This document shows, one piece after another, positions 31,949 to 42,645 of a stretch of DNA of 64,000 nucleotides. The notes under the pieces were generated by a model. The model was not told where the DNA came from, ran no database searches, and saw only the letters and a program-made list of their open reading frames with translations. The position numbers and the translations under genes are program-made. How positions within the stretch are numbered: the first letter of the stretch is position 1; every line of letters begins with the position of its first letter. The stretch comes from Siphonodentalium dalli. Lineage: Eukaryota > Mollusca > Scaphopoda > Gadilida > Siphonodentaliidae. The stretch spans positions 231,074,944 to 231,138,943 of the forward strand of contig CP136061.1 of NCBI GenBank assembly GCA_032622095.1. The letters run 5' to 3'.

Positions 31949-33780
31949 TATATATATATATACCAACTAAATAAATGGTTAAACTAAGCGTAACTGCATC
32001 AACACGGGCCCAGTTACCAAAAACATTTTGACCACGTGTCTTGCCACATCTACACACATCCCTCCTTGTTTTCAAGATCTCATTTAATTAAATATATTTA
32101 TAGTTATATACATGATGAACTAGATCCCATCAATCTTTCCATATGCATATATGGATGTGTGGTGCCAGTACATGTTCCAGAAATGGAAGTAATTAATAAC
32201 CCTCTGGCATACTGGCATGCAAGCGGTCAGTGGTTCTCGATTGCCGGGGTGTCGTTCCGAATTGTAAGCCACCCAGAGTTCTGTAATACGTATATGATTT
32301 TACATATTTGCACATCATTATATTTTAAATTCCAGTAGTTTCAAATCACACAATCATGTTACGAAAATTGGTCCGACAATTGTCACATTATGACACTATT
32401 GTGAATGGAGTATACTACGCTGTTTGATAAATTATTATGTCGGCTGATATACAATGTAAGGCTCGGCCGAATCGGTCTAGAAACAAAAACAATGAGATTG
32501 TGTTGTATTCATTTATTCATTGGTGATTGGATAGATTCCGCTTGTGGCGTTTGTAGGGATTGTAGCGTTTATGCATGTGTACACATGGTAACTTCGTAAT
32601 TCGCAGATATCCGTGCGTATCACGTGAATACGGCTAGACGTCAATGGCGTTAGACGTCAATTGTGTTACATGTGTACTTGTAGATGTTGTAACACAATTT
32701 ACAATAGAAATTATTAGAAAATTTTAGTTACAAAACAAAATACTAAATTATTATCACAAAACCGATATGTGGCGATATTTTGTGTTACAAAAAGCGATTA
32801 TCAATTGGGATAAATTTTCGTTACTATTTTGAGAAGTTAGACCTATGCTTCAAACGAACGCGAGTCGTGAACCGTCCAGACTGATTGCTTGTATATTTTC
32901 CCAGAACATTCTAAATAAAATAACTATAAGTGGATCGAAGCGAATCTGGTCAGTGGTCTTCGATTCATATTCATTGTGATATACCCAGGAAACTATATTA
33001 AACTTGTTATATGAATAGATATACAGTATATCATATACTGTCTTCAATGAGCAATTAGTCACAGTGAATAAGACTGTATACATTTATGGTTCACAAAGAA
33101 ATAAAAATTTGGTCCAAATTGGTCTGGTGCACTAAATCGATATAAATCAGGTTCGTCGTCTGTTCTTCATTATATATGTGCAAACTTCAAACACATTTGA
33201 TTCCAATCATCTTTTGACATCTTGTAGAACACATTATGGCCAGAGTATAACATCAATGCGTGTATATATGGTAGATGAAAAGAAATGCTGCGCGACTTAA
33301 TTTCGGAAAAGAACGCACTTCTGAATAAGGCGCCATAATGAACCATCGCTGGCCACACATGAATATTTAACAAAACACGCATTATATCTGTCAGAATAAA
33401 AAGGTTTCCGAGAGATATAGCTCCATTGGTTGACATTTAGGAATCCATTTACTCCACTGAATCGTCGACGGGTTGAACACTGGTTTATCAGTTCAATTCA
33501 TGGCAGCAAACAAAGACATTTCGCGCCATTGTTAAAGACATATTATGGACTTGTTCGGGTGCATGAAACTGATAAGTGAGTACTCGTGCACTATGCCAAC
33601 TATGGGAATGTAGCATTCTACTAAGATCACCGAACATTTCAAATGAATCGACCATACCACTACATAGATATCACCGTCTGAACTACTCTTAATTGTAAAT
33701 ATTTACATCTCGATTCGGGACGCAAGTATCGGCGATAAACTAACGCAAATTATTTCGCCATCGAAAGTCATTGCATTGAA
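31949..33780. other. Unassigned intergenic sequence
   Basis: No gene was supported. A short tandem tagacgtcaatggcgt / tagacgtcaattgtgt pair lies at 32635-32665. Open frames such as 32036-32338 show no family signature or splice support. Confidence 0.4.
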
Positions 33781-33784
33781 TTAA

Positions 33785-33792
33785 TATATAAG
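33785..33792 (+). promoter_or_regulatory. Candidate TATA box
   Basis: TATATAAG lies about 150 bp upstream of a well-placed ATG and splice donor (33943-33973). A start site some 30 bp downstream would give a 5' UTR of about 120-130 bases. This rests on motif and spacing only. Confidence 0.25.
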
Positions 33793-33942
33793 ACTGACGG
33801 CGTGTGTGTGTTGTAAATTTGGATTAATATTCGTAAAAATAACTACTTTGAGCAAGATTATTCTCCATTTCTATTTGATCACTCAACCGGAGTGTTTCAC
33901 ATCACTTTAAGCTGAAGCTTTCGTTATTTTTTAGTCGTCAGA

Positions 33943-33971
33943 ATGGGAGAAAAAATCGAAGTCGGACAATT
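33943..33971 (+). CDS. Candidate first coding exon of an unknown gene
   Basis: ATG in good context (A at -3, G at +4) opens ten codons reading MGEKIEVGQ plus a split codon, then runs into a strong donor, tt|GTGAGTTTG, at 33972. A TATA-like box sits upstream at 33785. If real, this would be a short first exon of a plus-strand gene whose later exons lie downstream, but none is recognisable in the rest of the window, and a TAA-flanked MITE starts 400 bp later. The peptide is too short to classify, so chance is a serious alternative. Confidence 0.25.
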
Positions 33972-33973
33972 GT

Positions 33974-34384
33974 GAGTTTGTTTTGTGTAGATTTATTGCA
34001 CATTGAGTTGTGCAGATGAATGCTTGTAGCTTCTAATGCTTGCTTAAAAATAACAATTCAAATGATTCTTCCAGTGACAATACACAGGCGCGCCGTTTAT
34101 TATAAATTTTATGTGAAGTGTGTGCATTTTGGAGTAATATCACATAGATCGTTTCGTGTTAGTATTCTACGACCGTTAGCAATTAAAAAGAGCGTTTAGC
34201 TCTGTTCTTGGGTCGTTATGAATTGCATGCTTGAACCTTTCTGGTAAATATTCGGTTTCCTCGAATTAGATGCTTCAAAGGGACGCATTCAAACCTGACT
34301 AATACCAGCAACCCGAGAGGCGTGAACATACATGTATGTCATGGCTATTCCAGGGTAAAGGTTCACCTCCAAACTTATGATGAA
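33974..34384 (+). other. Unassigned sequence, possible intron
   Basis: No recognisable feature. It would be intronic if the candidate exon at 33943 is real. Confidence 0.3.
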
Positions 34385-34387
34385 TAA

Positions 34388-35971
34388 GGCCCGTTCCAAA
34401 CGACGGATTTTTGTCGACTCGAATCTAATACCAGACCCACAATTGTATTAAATGCGTCAAAAATGCGACGTTTGAAACAATTAGATCCGTGTCAGACGCA
34501 TCACAGACGAATCTCCGTCCAATTCAGACGAATCTTCGTCGGTGATGCGTCTGAAATCCGTCTTGGTTTCAAACGACGGATTTTTGACGAATCGAATCTA
34601 ATACATGTGACGAGAAGAGCCGAAAGTTGCCGAAGAACGAATGCAAATGATATGATAATGGTATAATAATGAGGGGGTTCCCCTTATCTGCGGAAATACC
34701 CACGTGACGTCATTTGTCGCACGCTCTCTTTGTTATAAAGAAAGAGATATCTATAAGCATTGCTTAGGTAACATTGTGCAATTGTAATTATTTTGGTAGT
34801 TTGATTCCTCAACGAACATGGCATTTCACTGACTCACATCTTATAATGGATAGTGTATCAATTATTTATAATAATCCATATATACCGGTATAAGGGATAG
34901 GGGTTGTAGCAACTGATTTATAATAATTCATATAGACCGGTATTCCTTATTGTAAGGAATAGGGGTGGTAGTCTCTGATGTATAATAATTAATATATACC
35001 GGTATTACTTATTATAAGGGGCAGAGGTGGTACCACTGATTAATAATAATAATATATACCGGCATTACTTGTTATGAGGGGTTTATGGGTGGTAACCTCT
35101 TATTTATAATAATTCATATATTGCGGTATTACTTATTATAAGGGGCAGAGTGGTAGCCTATGATTTATAATAATTTATATATACCGGTATTACTTATTAT
35201 GAGGGGTAGGGATAGTAGCCTATGATTTATAATATTCATAGATAACGGTATTCCTTTATTATAAAGAATATAGGGTGGTAGCCTATGATTTATAATAATT
35301 AATATATTCCGGTATTCCTTATTATAAGGGGCAGAGTGGTAGCCTCAGATTTATAATAATTCATATAAACCGGTATTACTTATTATGAGGGGTATGGATA
35401 GTAGCCTATGAATTATAATAATTCATATATACCGGTATTCCTTATTATAAAGGATATAGGGTGGTAGCCTATGATTTATAATAATTAATATATTCCGGTA
35501 ATCCTTATTATAAGTGGTAGGGGGTGGTAGTCTCTCATTTATAATAATTCTTGTATACCGGTATTTACATGCATGGTATACACATATATAGATGGCAATT
35601 GGTTGCACGATATAACATTTATTTGTAGCGCCTATTATAGTATATTATATACCTGCATGTACTATATACATCCTCATATACATGAGCACATATATTCGCG
35701 TTGCAGTCGCGCATATATATATATACATAATTTATACTGTATTTTAGTATATATATGTATAACATATACCGGTATATATAGGTCTCTATATCTACGCGTG
35801 ACCAATTTTTGACGGTAACCGGGAATCCACCTTTAAATAAATCGACCGATATATTAGATTCGACGCGACAAAGATGCGTCCGTCTGTAACAAAATCGACC
35901 ACAGACGCATCACCGACGGATTTAATACAATTAGATTCGAGTCGACAAAAATCCGTCGTTTGGAACGGGCC
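34388..35971. mobile_element. TAA-flanked MITE with GGCCCGTTCC ends (PIF/Harbinger-like)
   Basis: Exact 3-bp target duplications TAA at 34385-34387 and 35972-35974 bracket inverted ends: ggcccgttccaaacgacgga on the left and tccgtcgtttggaacgggcc on the right. The similarity continues through tttttgtcgactcgaatcta. Subterminal regions repeat gacgcatcac and cgacggattt motifs in both orientations. A 3-bp TAA/TWA duplication and GG-starting ends fit PIF/Harbinger. No transposase is present; the interior is a minisatellite plus TA-rich sequence. Confidence 0.8.
34845..35575 (+). repeat. ~61-bp minisatellite, about 12 copies, inside the MITE
   Basis: Copies share tttataataattcatatata, accggtatt, cttattataagggg and gtggtagcct. 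The accggtat core recurs near 34884, 34940, 34998, 35058, 35122, 35184, 35246, 35309, 35371, 35431, 35494 and 35557. Substitution and indel variants alternate between ggcagagtggtag and ggatatagggtggtag ends. Confidence 0.9.
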
Positions 35972-35974
35972 TAA

Positions 35975-37140
35975 GTCTCTTTAATAACGGAAGTAATATA
36001 TTGGGAGATCGCTTTGTTCGTATATAATATAGATTGGAAACATGCAGCCATGCATTGGTTCATGGAAATGTATGCGAAAAATGCAGTTAGAAGGCGCACC
36101 CAGTATGCACCAGCCACTACACTAATTACCGCAATTTGATTACAACCTCCTAATTATTCTTAGACACGCCCTGCGTGTACTATACCTATCGCGAGACACA
36201 GTATCTAGGAAGATATCATGCACAGAACCAATATTTTCTGCCCATATATGTAACACATGGACACCCGACCCAGTTTAAATGCGCGTTTGTTTTATGAAAC
36301 GTGTTCATGAAACGGCAAAGCAAACCTTAACATATATATACCTTACATCTTATCGATTAAGTTCATCTTGAGATTGTAATACCTTGTTTTGTGAAACTGG
36401 GCCCTGGTATCATGAAAGTGTCTATCATATAAGTTTGATGGAAATCAACAACAATAATTGTTTTACCAACAATGCTGCCATCCCATACTTCATCAATTTG
36501 ACACTTTACATCTCAAAATTGTATTGATTTTGGTGGAAACCGACGTTAAATGTTTCTTCTATTGTAAACTTTGGTGAATCTCCCCGATGATGAGGCGCGT
36601 ATATGGTAACGGCGTATAATGGCAGTGTGTGGGGGCAGTAGAGCGCTGTTTGTGCCCCTATGGGATAATCACTGAACTATTCCTTTCTCAGCCGTTGGAA
36701 TTGGTGTGCTTTACCAAAATTCAGGGAACGATTGCAACAATGGAATTGTGCTCTAACTTTAAATACAGTGTAAGATCTTGATATACTATCCGTTGTGACG
36801 GTAGTTTTCACAGCTACGGTTAGAATGTGTGCATAATGAAGTACCATAATAGTATTCACACCTGCGATATACATCTCCAGAAGCGCATGTTAAACCTTTT
36901 GTCGCGACAGCTCCATATTGTCCAGTGCATTTATGGTTTTACCCAGAACTAATTGCAGCCGAATAATAATACACGACATATATGTCAAGATCACGTGATT
37001 TCATTTCGAGATAAGGAGATCTTTTCTCACAAGACAACGATATACTTTATCATTATAACGAGATACTAAATATGGAGATGACCAGATCTTTTTCGAGATA
37101 CTGATCTTTTCACGAGATGATCTTGTTATAACCACCCTAT
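35975..37140. other. Unassigned intergenic sequence with a degenerate GAGATAA repeat
   Basis: No gene was supported. At 36995-37130 the phrases cgagata, gagatctttt and cgagatgat recur about eight times, suggesting a short decayed repeat. The remainder shows nothing recognisable. Confidence 0.4.
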
Positions 37141-37629
37141 ATACCCCACTTCATGTAATTAATATGTTGCTACCTGGATATTGAGCACACACATGCATGT
37201 TAGAAAACTGATATTTCATGACTGGTGTCGTTGCATTGCAATCTAATGCTCTATGCCTAGTTATTGTAGCAAGCCCTTTCTCTGAAATACGTACATGCGA
37301 GCTAATCGACTTGATGTTGAATCGCAGATTGACAAATTGATGCTTTTCCAATGGATTTTTAAGAAGTTGTTGTGGAAATATTTGGTCCTCAACCACCCCA
37401 TACCCTTAGAATGATATATATATATACCTTTATTTCCTCCAATTTCGGAGAGCAGTAATAACATAATTACAGGTTACATATATATATACATACATTGTTT
37501 GACAAAAGAGAATTGACATGCAAAGCACATAAACTTTTTAACAAATGGATACAACACAAACAGAACACCTGTGTAGTCTCGCAGACTAAACGTCCACATG
37601 CAGTTACAAACAACACGGGCGCACATACA
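37141..37629. other. Unassigned sequence
   Basis: No coding or repeat feature beyond short TA runs near 37410-37420 and 37477-37490. Confidence 0.35.
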
Positions 37630-37742
37630 GGATGGCCCTAACTTACATACTTAACTACACATATGCATACATATATACGCATATACATACATATAAACAC
37701 ACACACACAATTACATACATACATACACATCCATACACATAT

Positions 37743-37795
<53 letters not shown>

Positions 37796-37836
37796 CATAT
37801 ATACACACATATATATACACATATATATACATACAT

Positions 37837-37912
<76 letters not shown>

Positions 37913-38010
37913 ACACCACACACGTATGCACGCACATGCATTCACATACTTATACACATACAAATACACCCTTACATATATGCATACACACATATACTCA
38001 CACACGACGG
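37630..38010. repeat. Compound (CATA)n / (CA)n / (TA)n microsatellite
   Basis: Tetra- and dinucleotide runs, with a pure (TA)n tract of about 28 units at 37853-37909. All six frames give Tyr/Ile/His/Thr-only open frames that are artefacts of the repeat. Confidence 0.95.
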
Positions 38011-38099
38011 ACATACATCATTCGTTATATGCTAACCTGATCATTCAAACCGACTCTATATACGGGTCAACATATATAAATATACACAAACATGTGTTC

Positions 38100-39722
38100 A
38101 TGCGGATGTGAAATAGAGCATGTACATCAGTTACCGACGTTTTATCGGCGTCCTCATTGATAATATTCATGAATTATTACTATCATCACTGCATGTCGGT
38201 AATATTTGAGATTGCGTGGTATAAGCTTTCCACAAACAATACGTACTGCATACTACAAAGTCTGTGAATGAGTCAGCTTCATCAATTAAATCAAATAACT
38301 CCGGTGGACGTGCAGTGAGAAATACATTCAATTGCACATCTGGGCAAAGGCTGTCTAGTTTGAGAATACATTGAATATTGAACTGGTTCATTAACTCATA
38401 CCATATGTCGTTTCGATATTCCGCAATGGCGGTGCAGTTTATGATGACGTGTTGAGGGAGATCATCGTAAGCAACACCACATTTGTTGCAAGTTACAAAC
38501 ACGGACTCAGTACAAGCCATGATACCGGCCACAGTCAGGTATGCTATTTTGTGTCTAGGGAACTTTCGACAGCAACGCCACAAATGGGAGACTGATAACT
38601 GTGGGTGTATAACATGAAAGCGACTGAGTGATTTGTCACCGATCACCGCGCTTTTCCATCCGTGTTCTGAATATTCAGATATTGCCTTGCGCACTATACT
38701 TTTCCATGACGACTTTGTTGGGAATTCACTTTCAGAAACATAATTTGTAAAATACGACATCAACTGGTGGTTACCCAGAATATTTGCAATATCGGAAATG
38801 AAGGAATTTCCCGAAACCCCATCTATGAAGAACGAGTGCAGCCTTAATAAAAAAAACCGATTTGGCTGCCTTCTCAGTTGTGAGGGCGCATAGACTTCCG
38901 AAGAAGAGAAGCTTCTTTTTTTCAATAAAACTGTGAATATTACCTATTCCCAGCAACCCTTCTATAATGTTGGTCCGTGTTTTGGAATGCAAACCTTGGA
39001 TCTTTTTAAGGCAAAATCGGTGAGTTCTTTCCAGGGATAATACATCTGAATCGGTCAAGCCACATAGCAGTTCGCATCCAAAGAGACCTTTTGGCAATAT
39101 TATAGATGTATAGATTGTCCTACTGCTGACTGGTGTTATACCTCCAGCATACATACCGATGTTGGACATAGCAAAATAGCTTGACCTAAGCTTCTGTTTT
39201 ATTTCGTCAATGAATTCACCGTTTTGATTATGCTTATGTATAGGGACACCTAAGTGTGTAAGACTTTCAACTTCAGATACCTGTTTCCCACACAGAGTCC
39301 ATGCCCTGTTAGTACTCGTCTTATTGTGCTCATTTTTACTTTCATTAAAGACAATAACAACTGACTTTTGTTCATTATATCGATACCTCCATTTTCGACT
39401 GTAATTGGTGCATATAGTCAGTAGCTGCTGAAGACCTTTTTCCGAAACAGAGAGAAGTGTCATGTCATCAGCTTGTGTTGGGCATGAACAGTTTACAGAA
39501 TACATATTCAGCCCTGCTCCCGAGTTTGCCAGTTCTACCAAAAGTTGGTCAACAAAGAGCATGTAAAAAAGAGGTGAAATAACGCCTCCTTGTTTTGTTC
39601 CTTGCTCTATTTGAAATTGCCTGGACTGGCAATCTCCGTATTTTACGAAACAAGAGGTACCTTTAAGCATCTGATGAAACAGTAGCCATGATTTTCCACC
39701 AAAGATCAGTCCGGTCAATACA
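38100..39722 (-). pseudogene. 5'-truncated LINE with reverse transcriptase and zinc knuckle, one frameshift
   Basis: The minus-strand frame from about 39720 to 38850 carries reverse-transcriptase palm landmarks: QGTKQGGVISPLFYMLFVDQ, then CPTQADDMTLLS where 'YADD' is expected, then ESLTHLGVPI and a thumb. Reading then switches frame at a run of eight A (38849-38856) and continues to the stop at 38167, with CNKCGVAYDDLPQHVIINC, a Cys/His zinc knuckle typical of LINE C-termini. Apart from that one shift the ~510 codons are open, so the copy is not very old. Substitution of the Tyr of YADD by Gln and the missing upstream catalytic box and endonuclease make it inactive. The 3' UTR contains a hairpin, accgacgttttatcggcgt, at 38132-38151. 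Confidence 0.85.
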
Positions 39723-42176
39723 ATTGAAAATAATCATCTAACTTGGAAGGGATCGTCACACAAACTTTAACCTAAATTCCAAAATATGAAATAGATAACA
39801 ACCAAGGCACAGTGTGTATGCCTTTTTCGGATATATGCTACTAAATGTACTTTCTTCGGATTTGTATCACTTTTGACCAAAAATACTGATCACATGTGTA
39901 CAAAATCTATTAATAAAGGGTTAAATTTCGACAAATGAATAAGTGAACTTAACCACGCGACTAACCAATGATCTGAATTTGTTATTCAGACCAAAACAGC
40001 TATTTAAAATTCATATGTATACAAATAAACGCCATATCTCTCATATTTTGTGTTAATATTTCGTATAGGCGATAACATGTACTCATACTTAAAGTACCTT
40101 AACTATATCCAGGAGCAAATGTAAAATGTCCCAAACCAGTTTCAATTTAGTCAATTAGTTAAGTATTTGACTGACATGGGAATTAGTGTTTAAACAAGAA
40201 TAGAGCAAAATGCGAAAAAGTTATAGAGTGAAAACGTAGAATCAGGCGCGGAGGCGTCATGACGCGATGAGATACATTGAGCAACATAATAAAGAAAGTG
40301 AATGGGCGCAATTAAGTCCTGTGGCGCACAGGTGCCGTTACAACACACATACTAAGATGCATGGTGGTAGCTAACATCAAAGCGAGAGCATGCACCATCG
40401 AGCAGGGGTCAATACTATGAAACTTTTTCTTTGTAAGAATCTACAATTGTTTGTAAGAAATAACAATTTATCATTCCGCCAATACTATGAACCTACGATT
40501 ACAAACATAAATCACAAATAGTACGTGTTCTTTGTATTTACAAATATCTCCAATCACAAAGAATGTTCGAGTACTATGAAACATAATTTTTCAGTTTTCG
40601 CACCCTTAACACGGATAATATATATATCTATGATACGCAGGGACGTGGCGACAAGGGGTCGATTCACCCCCTCGGGAAAATATTTTGTCAGCTGGAAATC
40701 TCAAGTACAACGCACAGGGACGTCGCGACAAGGGGGTTGGGTTATGTTTCTCGCTCCAAACATTTTATCAACACGTTCAACAGCTGGAAATTTGATACCT
40801 GAAACAACATGAATTGGAAATTTTACAACAACAATAGGTTGAACTTGTTCTGTTATTTTGTTTTTTCCAACAATTTATTAGCGGGTATGTTTTGTTTTAG
40901 ACCAACATTTGCATATTTACCTCCTTTGGTCAAAAGTTTGGATTGAAATGGCCTATATTTAGAAATTGTCAAACCTTATGGTGTGTCAGCTTGGGTGTGA
41001 TGTAGCAGTATGTGTTCCTTGTAACTACTGAAATTACCCAATTTATTGAAAGTTACAACGTTAAGAACTTGTCTAGAATGTCTATATAGGGTGTCAAACA
41101 TAAATTGTCGATTTTCACATCCTTAAACCAGAGCATATAACCATCTGATTCGCAGGGATTTAGCCCCCTTATGAAAATGTGTTATCAATGGAAATCTCAT
41201 AAACAGGGACATGGCGATAGTGGTCTTGGGAACACGATACCTGGCACATTACAGCTGTTCAGAATAGGATGGAGAGAGTAGCCGCCAAATCGTATGAGTC
41301 ACAACATCTCTGACAAAAGTTAGTGATTAATACAAATAGTGAGTGATACTTGCGGATTATAGCCAACATTAGCATGTAACATGTACTTACCATAATCAAT
41401 GATATATCCAAGAATGGATAAAAATGACGCGTGTTCCCAATGTGAGTATGATTTTTCGCTCAAGAATGCATGGCGGATTATCCTTTGAGTTTCAATCGTC
41501 GACGCGAATGCATTTGGTCACGGTAAAGGACGCGAATACGAAGATGCAAGCACAGTTTTCATAAATGACTAGAGCATAAATGCAGTGACGTGGCAAGATG
41601 CTCTTTTTTTTTCGAAACGTCGATATCCAACTGTGTATCCCCACCCCTCAATTATAAACAATTATAAAATTGTTTACCCCGGTTGGCTTCTGATTTTCAA
41701 GCTGTAACAGTAAGTTGTGCACCCCCACCCCTTGGATTGGACATATTGACTAAATATGACTAACTTAGTGTTAGTCACAAACGTTTTGAGTAACTTTGGT
41801 CAATTATTGGAATTATTTGCACATAATTCAGCAACTTTAATTTACGCCTTCCAATTGACTAAGAAAAGTCCCCATTTCTTAGTCGTTATGACTAACATCA
41901 CCCTAGTAATTTTGATTAATGTTATGCCTCAGTCATGTTGGCTGAACTAAGTCAGTCATCCTGAGGTTTTGTTTTGTTATCAACGTAGAAAAATTAAAAT
42001 ACTTTCCTCTTGATATACGATTCCATCGTTATATGGAATTTATAGGGATTTTTTTGTTCAAAGGGTGCATATGGAAATTATAGGATGGACACCCCGTCGC
42101 CAAACTGAGCCCATATAGCCACGTCCCTATCTAGATATATTATAAGATATCGGAGCAGTTTGAAATTATAAAATGA
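39723..42176. other. Unassigned sequence with scattered AGGGACGTGGC motifs
   Basis: No gene was supported. The phrase cagggacgtggcgac or a variant occurs near 40637, 40711, 41208 and, reversed, near 42113 and 42503, with ggaaatctca nearby, suggesting a decayed interspersed repeat. A 95-codon frame at 40525-40812 overlaps these repeats and has no family character. Confidence 0.4.
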
Positions 42177-42185
42177 CACTCCTAT

Positions 42186-42474
42186 TGGTTTGGTTTGGTT
42201 TATTAGGGTTTATCGACGTTCTAGCCGCTATGCCACATACGACGTTGTCAATTTTACGGATGGATGAAAGACCACGCAGAGGCTCGATTTCACCGAGAAA
42301 TCGTCCCACTGCGTGTAGAAACCACCGACCCCCGGAAAGCAACTGACAAACTTGCCCAGATACACGATTCCGGTCACCCTCCATATGACGGGGTTAGAAC
42401 CAGCTTCGTTAGCACTGGACGGCATGTAACGGTGTAGTGCACCTGTCATTCTACCGACTGGCACTCTACCGCAC
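42186..42474 (-). mobile_element. tRNA-like SINE with 9-bp target duplication
   Basis: Read on the minus strand, it starts GTGCGGTAGAGTGCCAGTC, an A-box-like segment. A B-box-like GGTTCTAACCC follows about 75 bp in (complement of 42391-42401). After a conserved-looking central region (GGTCGGTGGTTTC), it ends CTAATAAACCAAACCAAACC. The flanks repeat cactcctat at 42177-42185 and 42475-42483. Such internal promoters are transcribed by RNA polymerase III, and the element depends on a partner LINE for mobility. The tail AAACCAAACC equals the 3' end of the LINE at 21299-22477. Confidence 0.8.
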
Positions 42475-42645
42475 CACTCCTATAACCGAAACCATTAACA
42501 CGTCCCTGCTTCGATACACCCCTCCCGATAAAATGGAGCCACGTTACTGCCTCGATGTGTTATGATAAGAGTAGCGGATCAGTTTGAAATAATAGGATGG
42601 TCACAATATATATAATGCTATACCATCAAAATAATATTTTATTTT

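Noticed and set aside
32036-32338. 100-codon plus-strand frame
   Set aside because: It looks partly protein-like, but has no recognisable domain, no splice signals and AT-rich low-complexity ends.
37632-38040. Several 80-125-codon open frames on both strands
   Set aside because: They consist of Tyr, Ile, His and Thr repeats translated from (CATA)n/(TA)n microsatellites in every frame.
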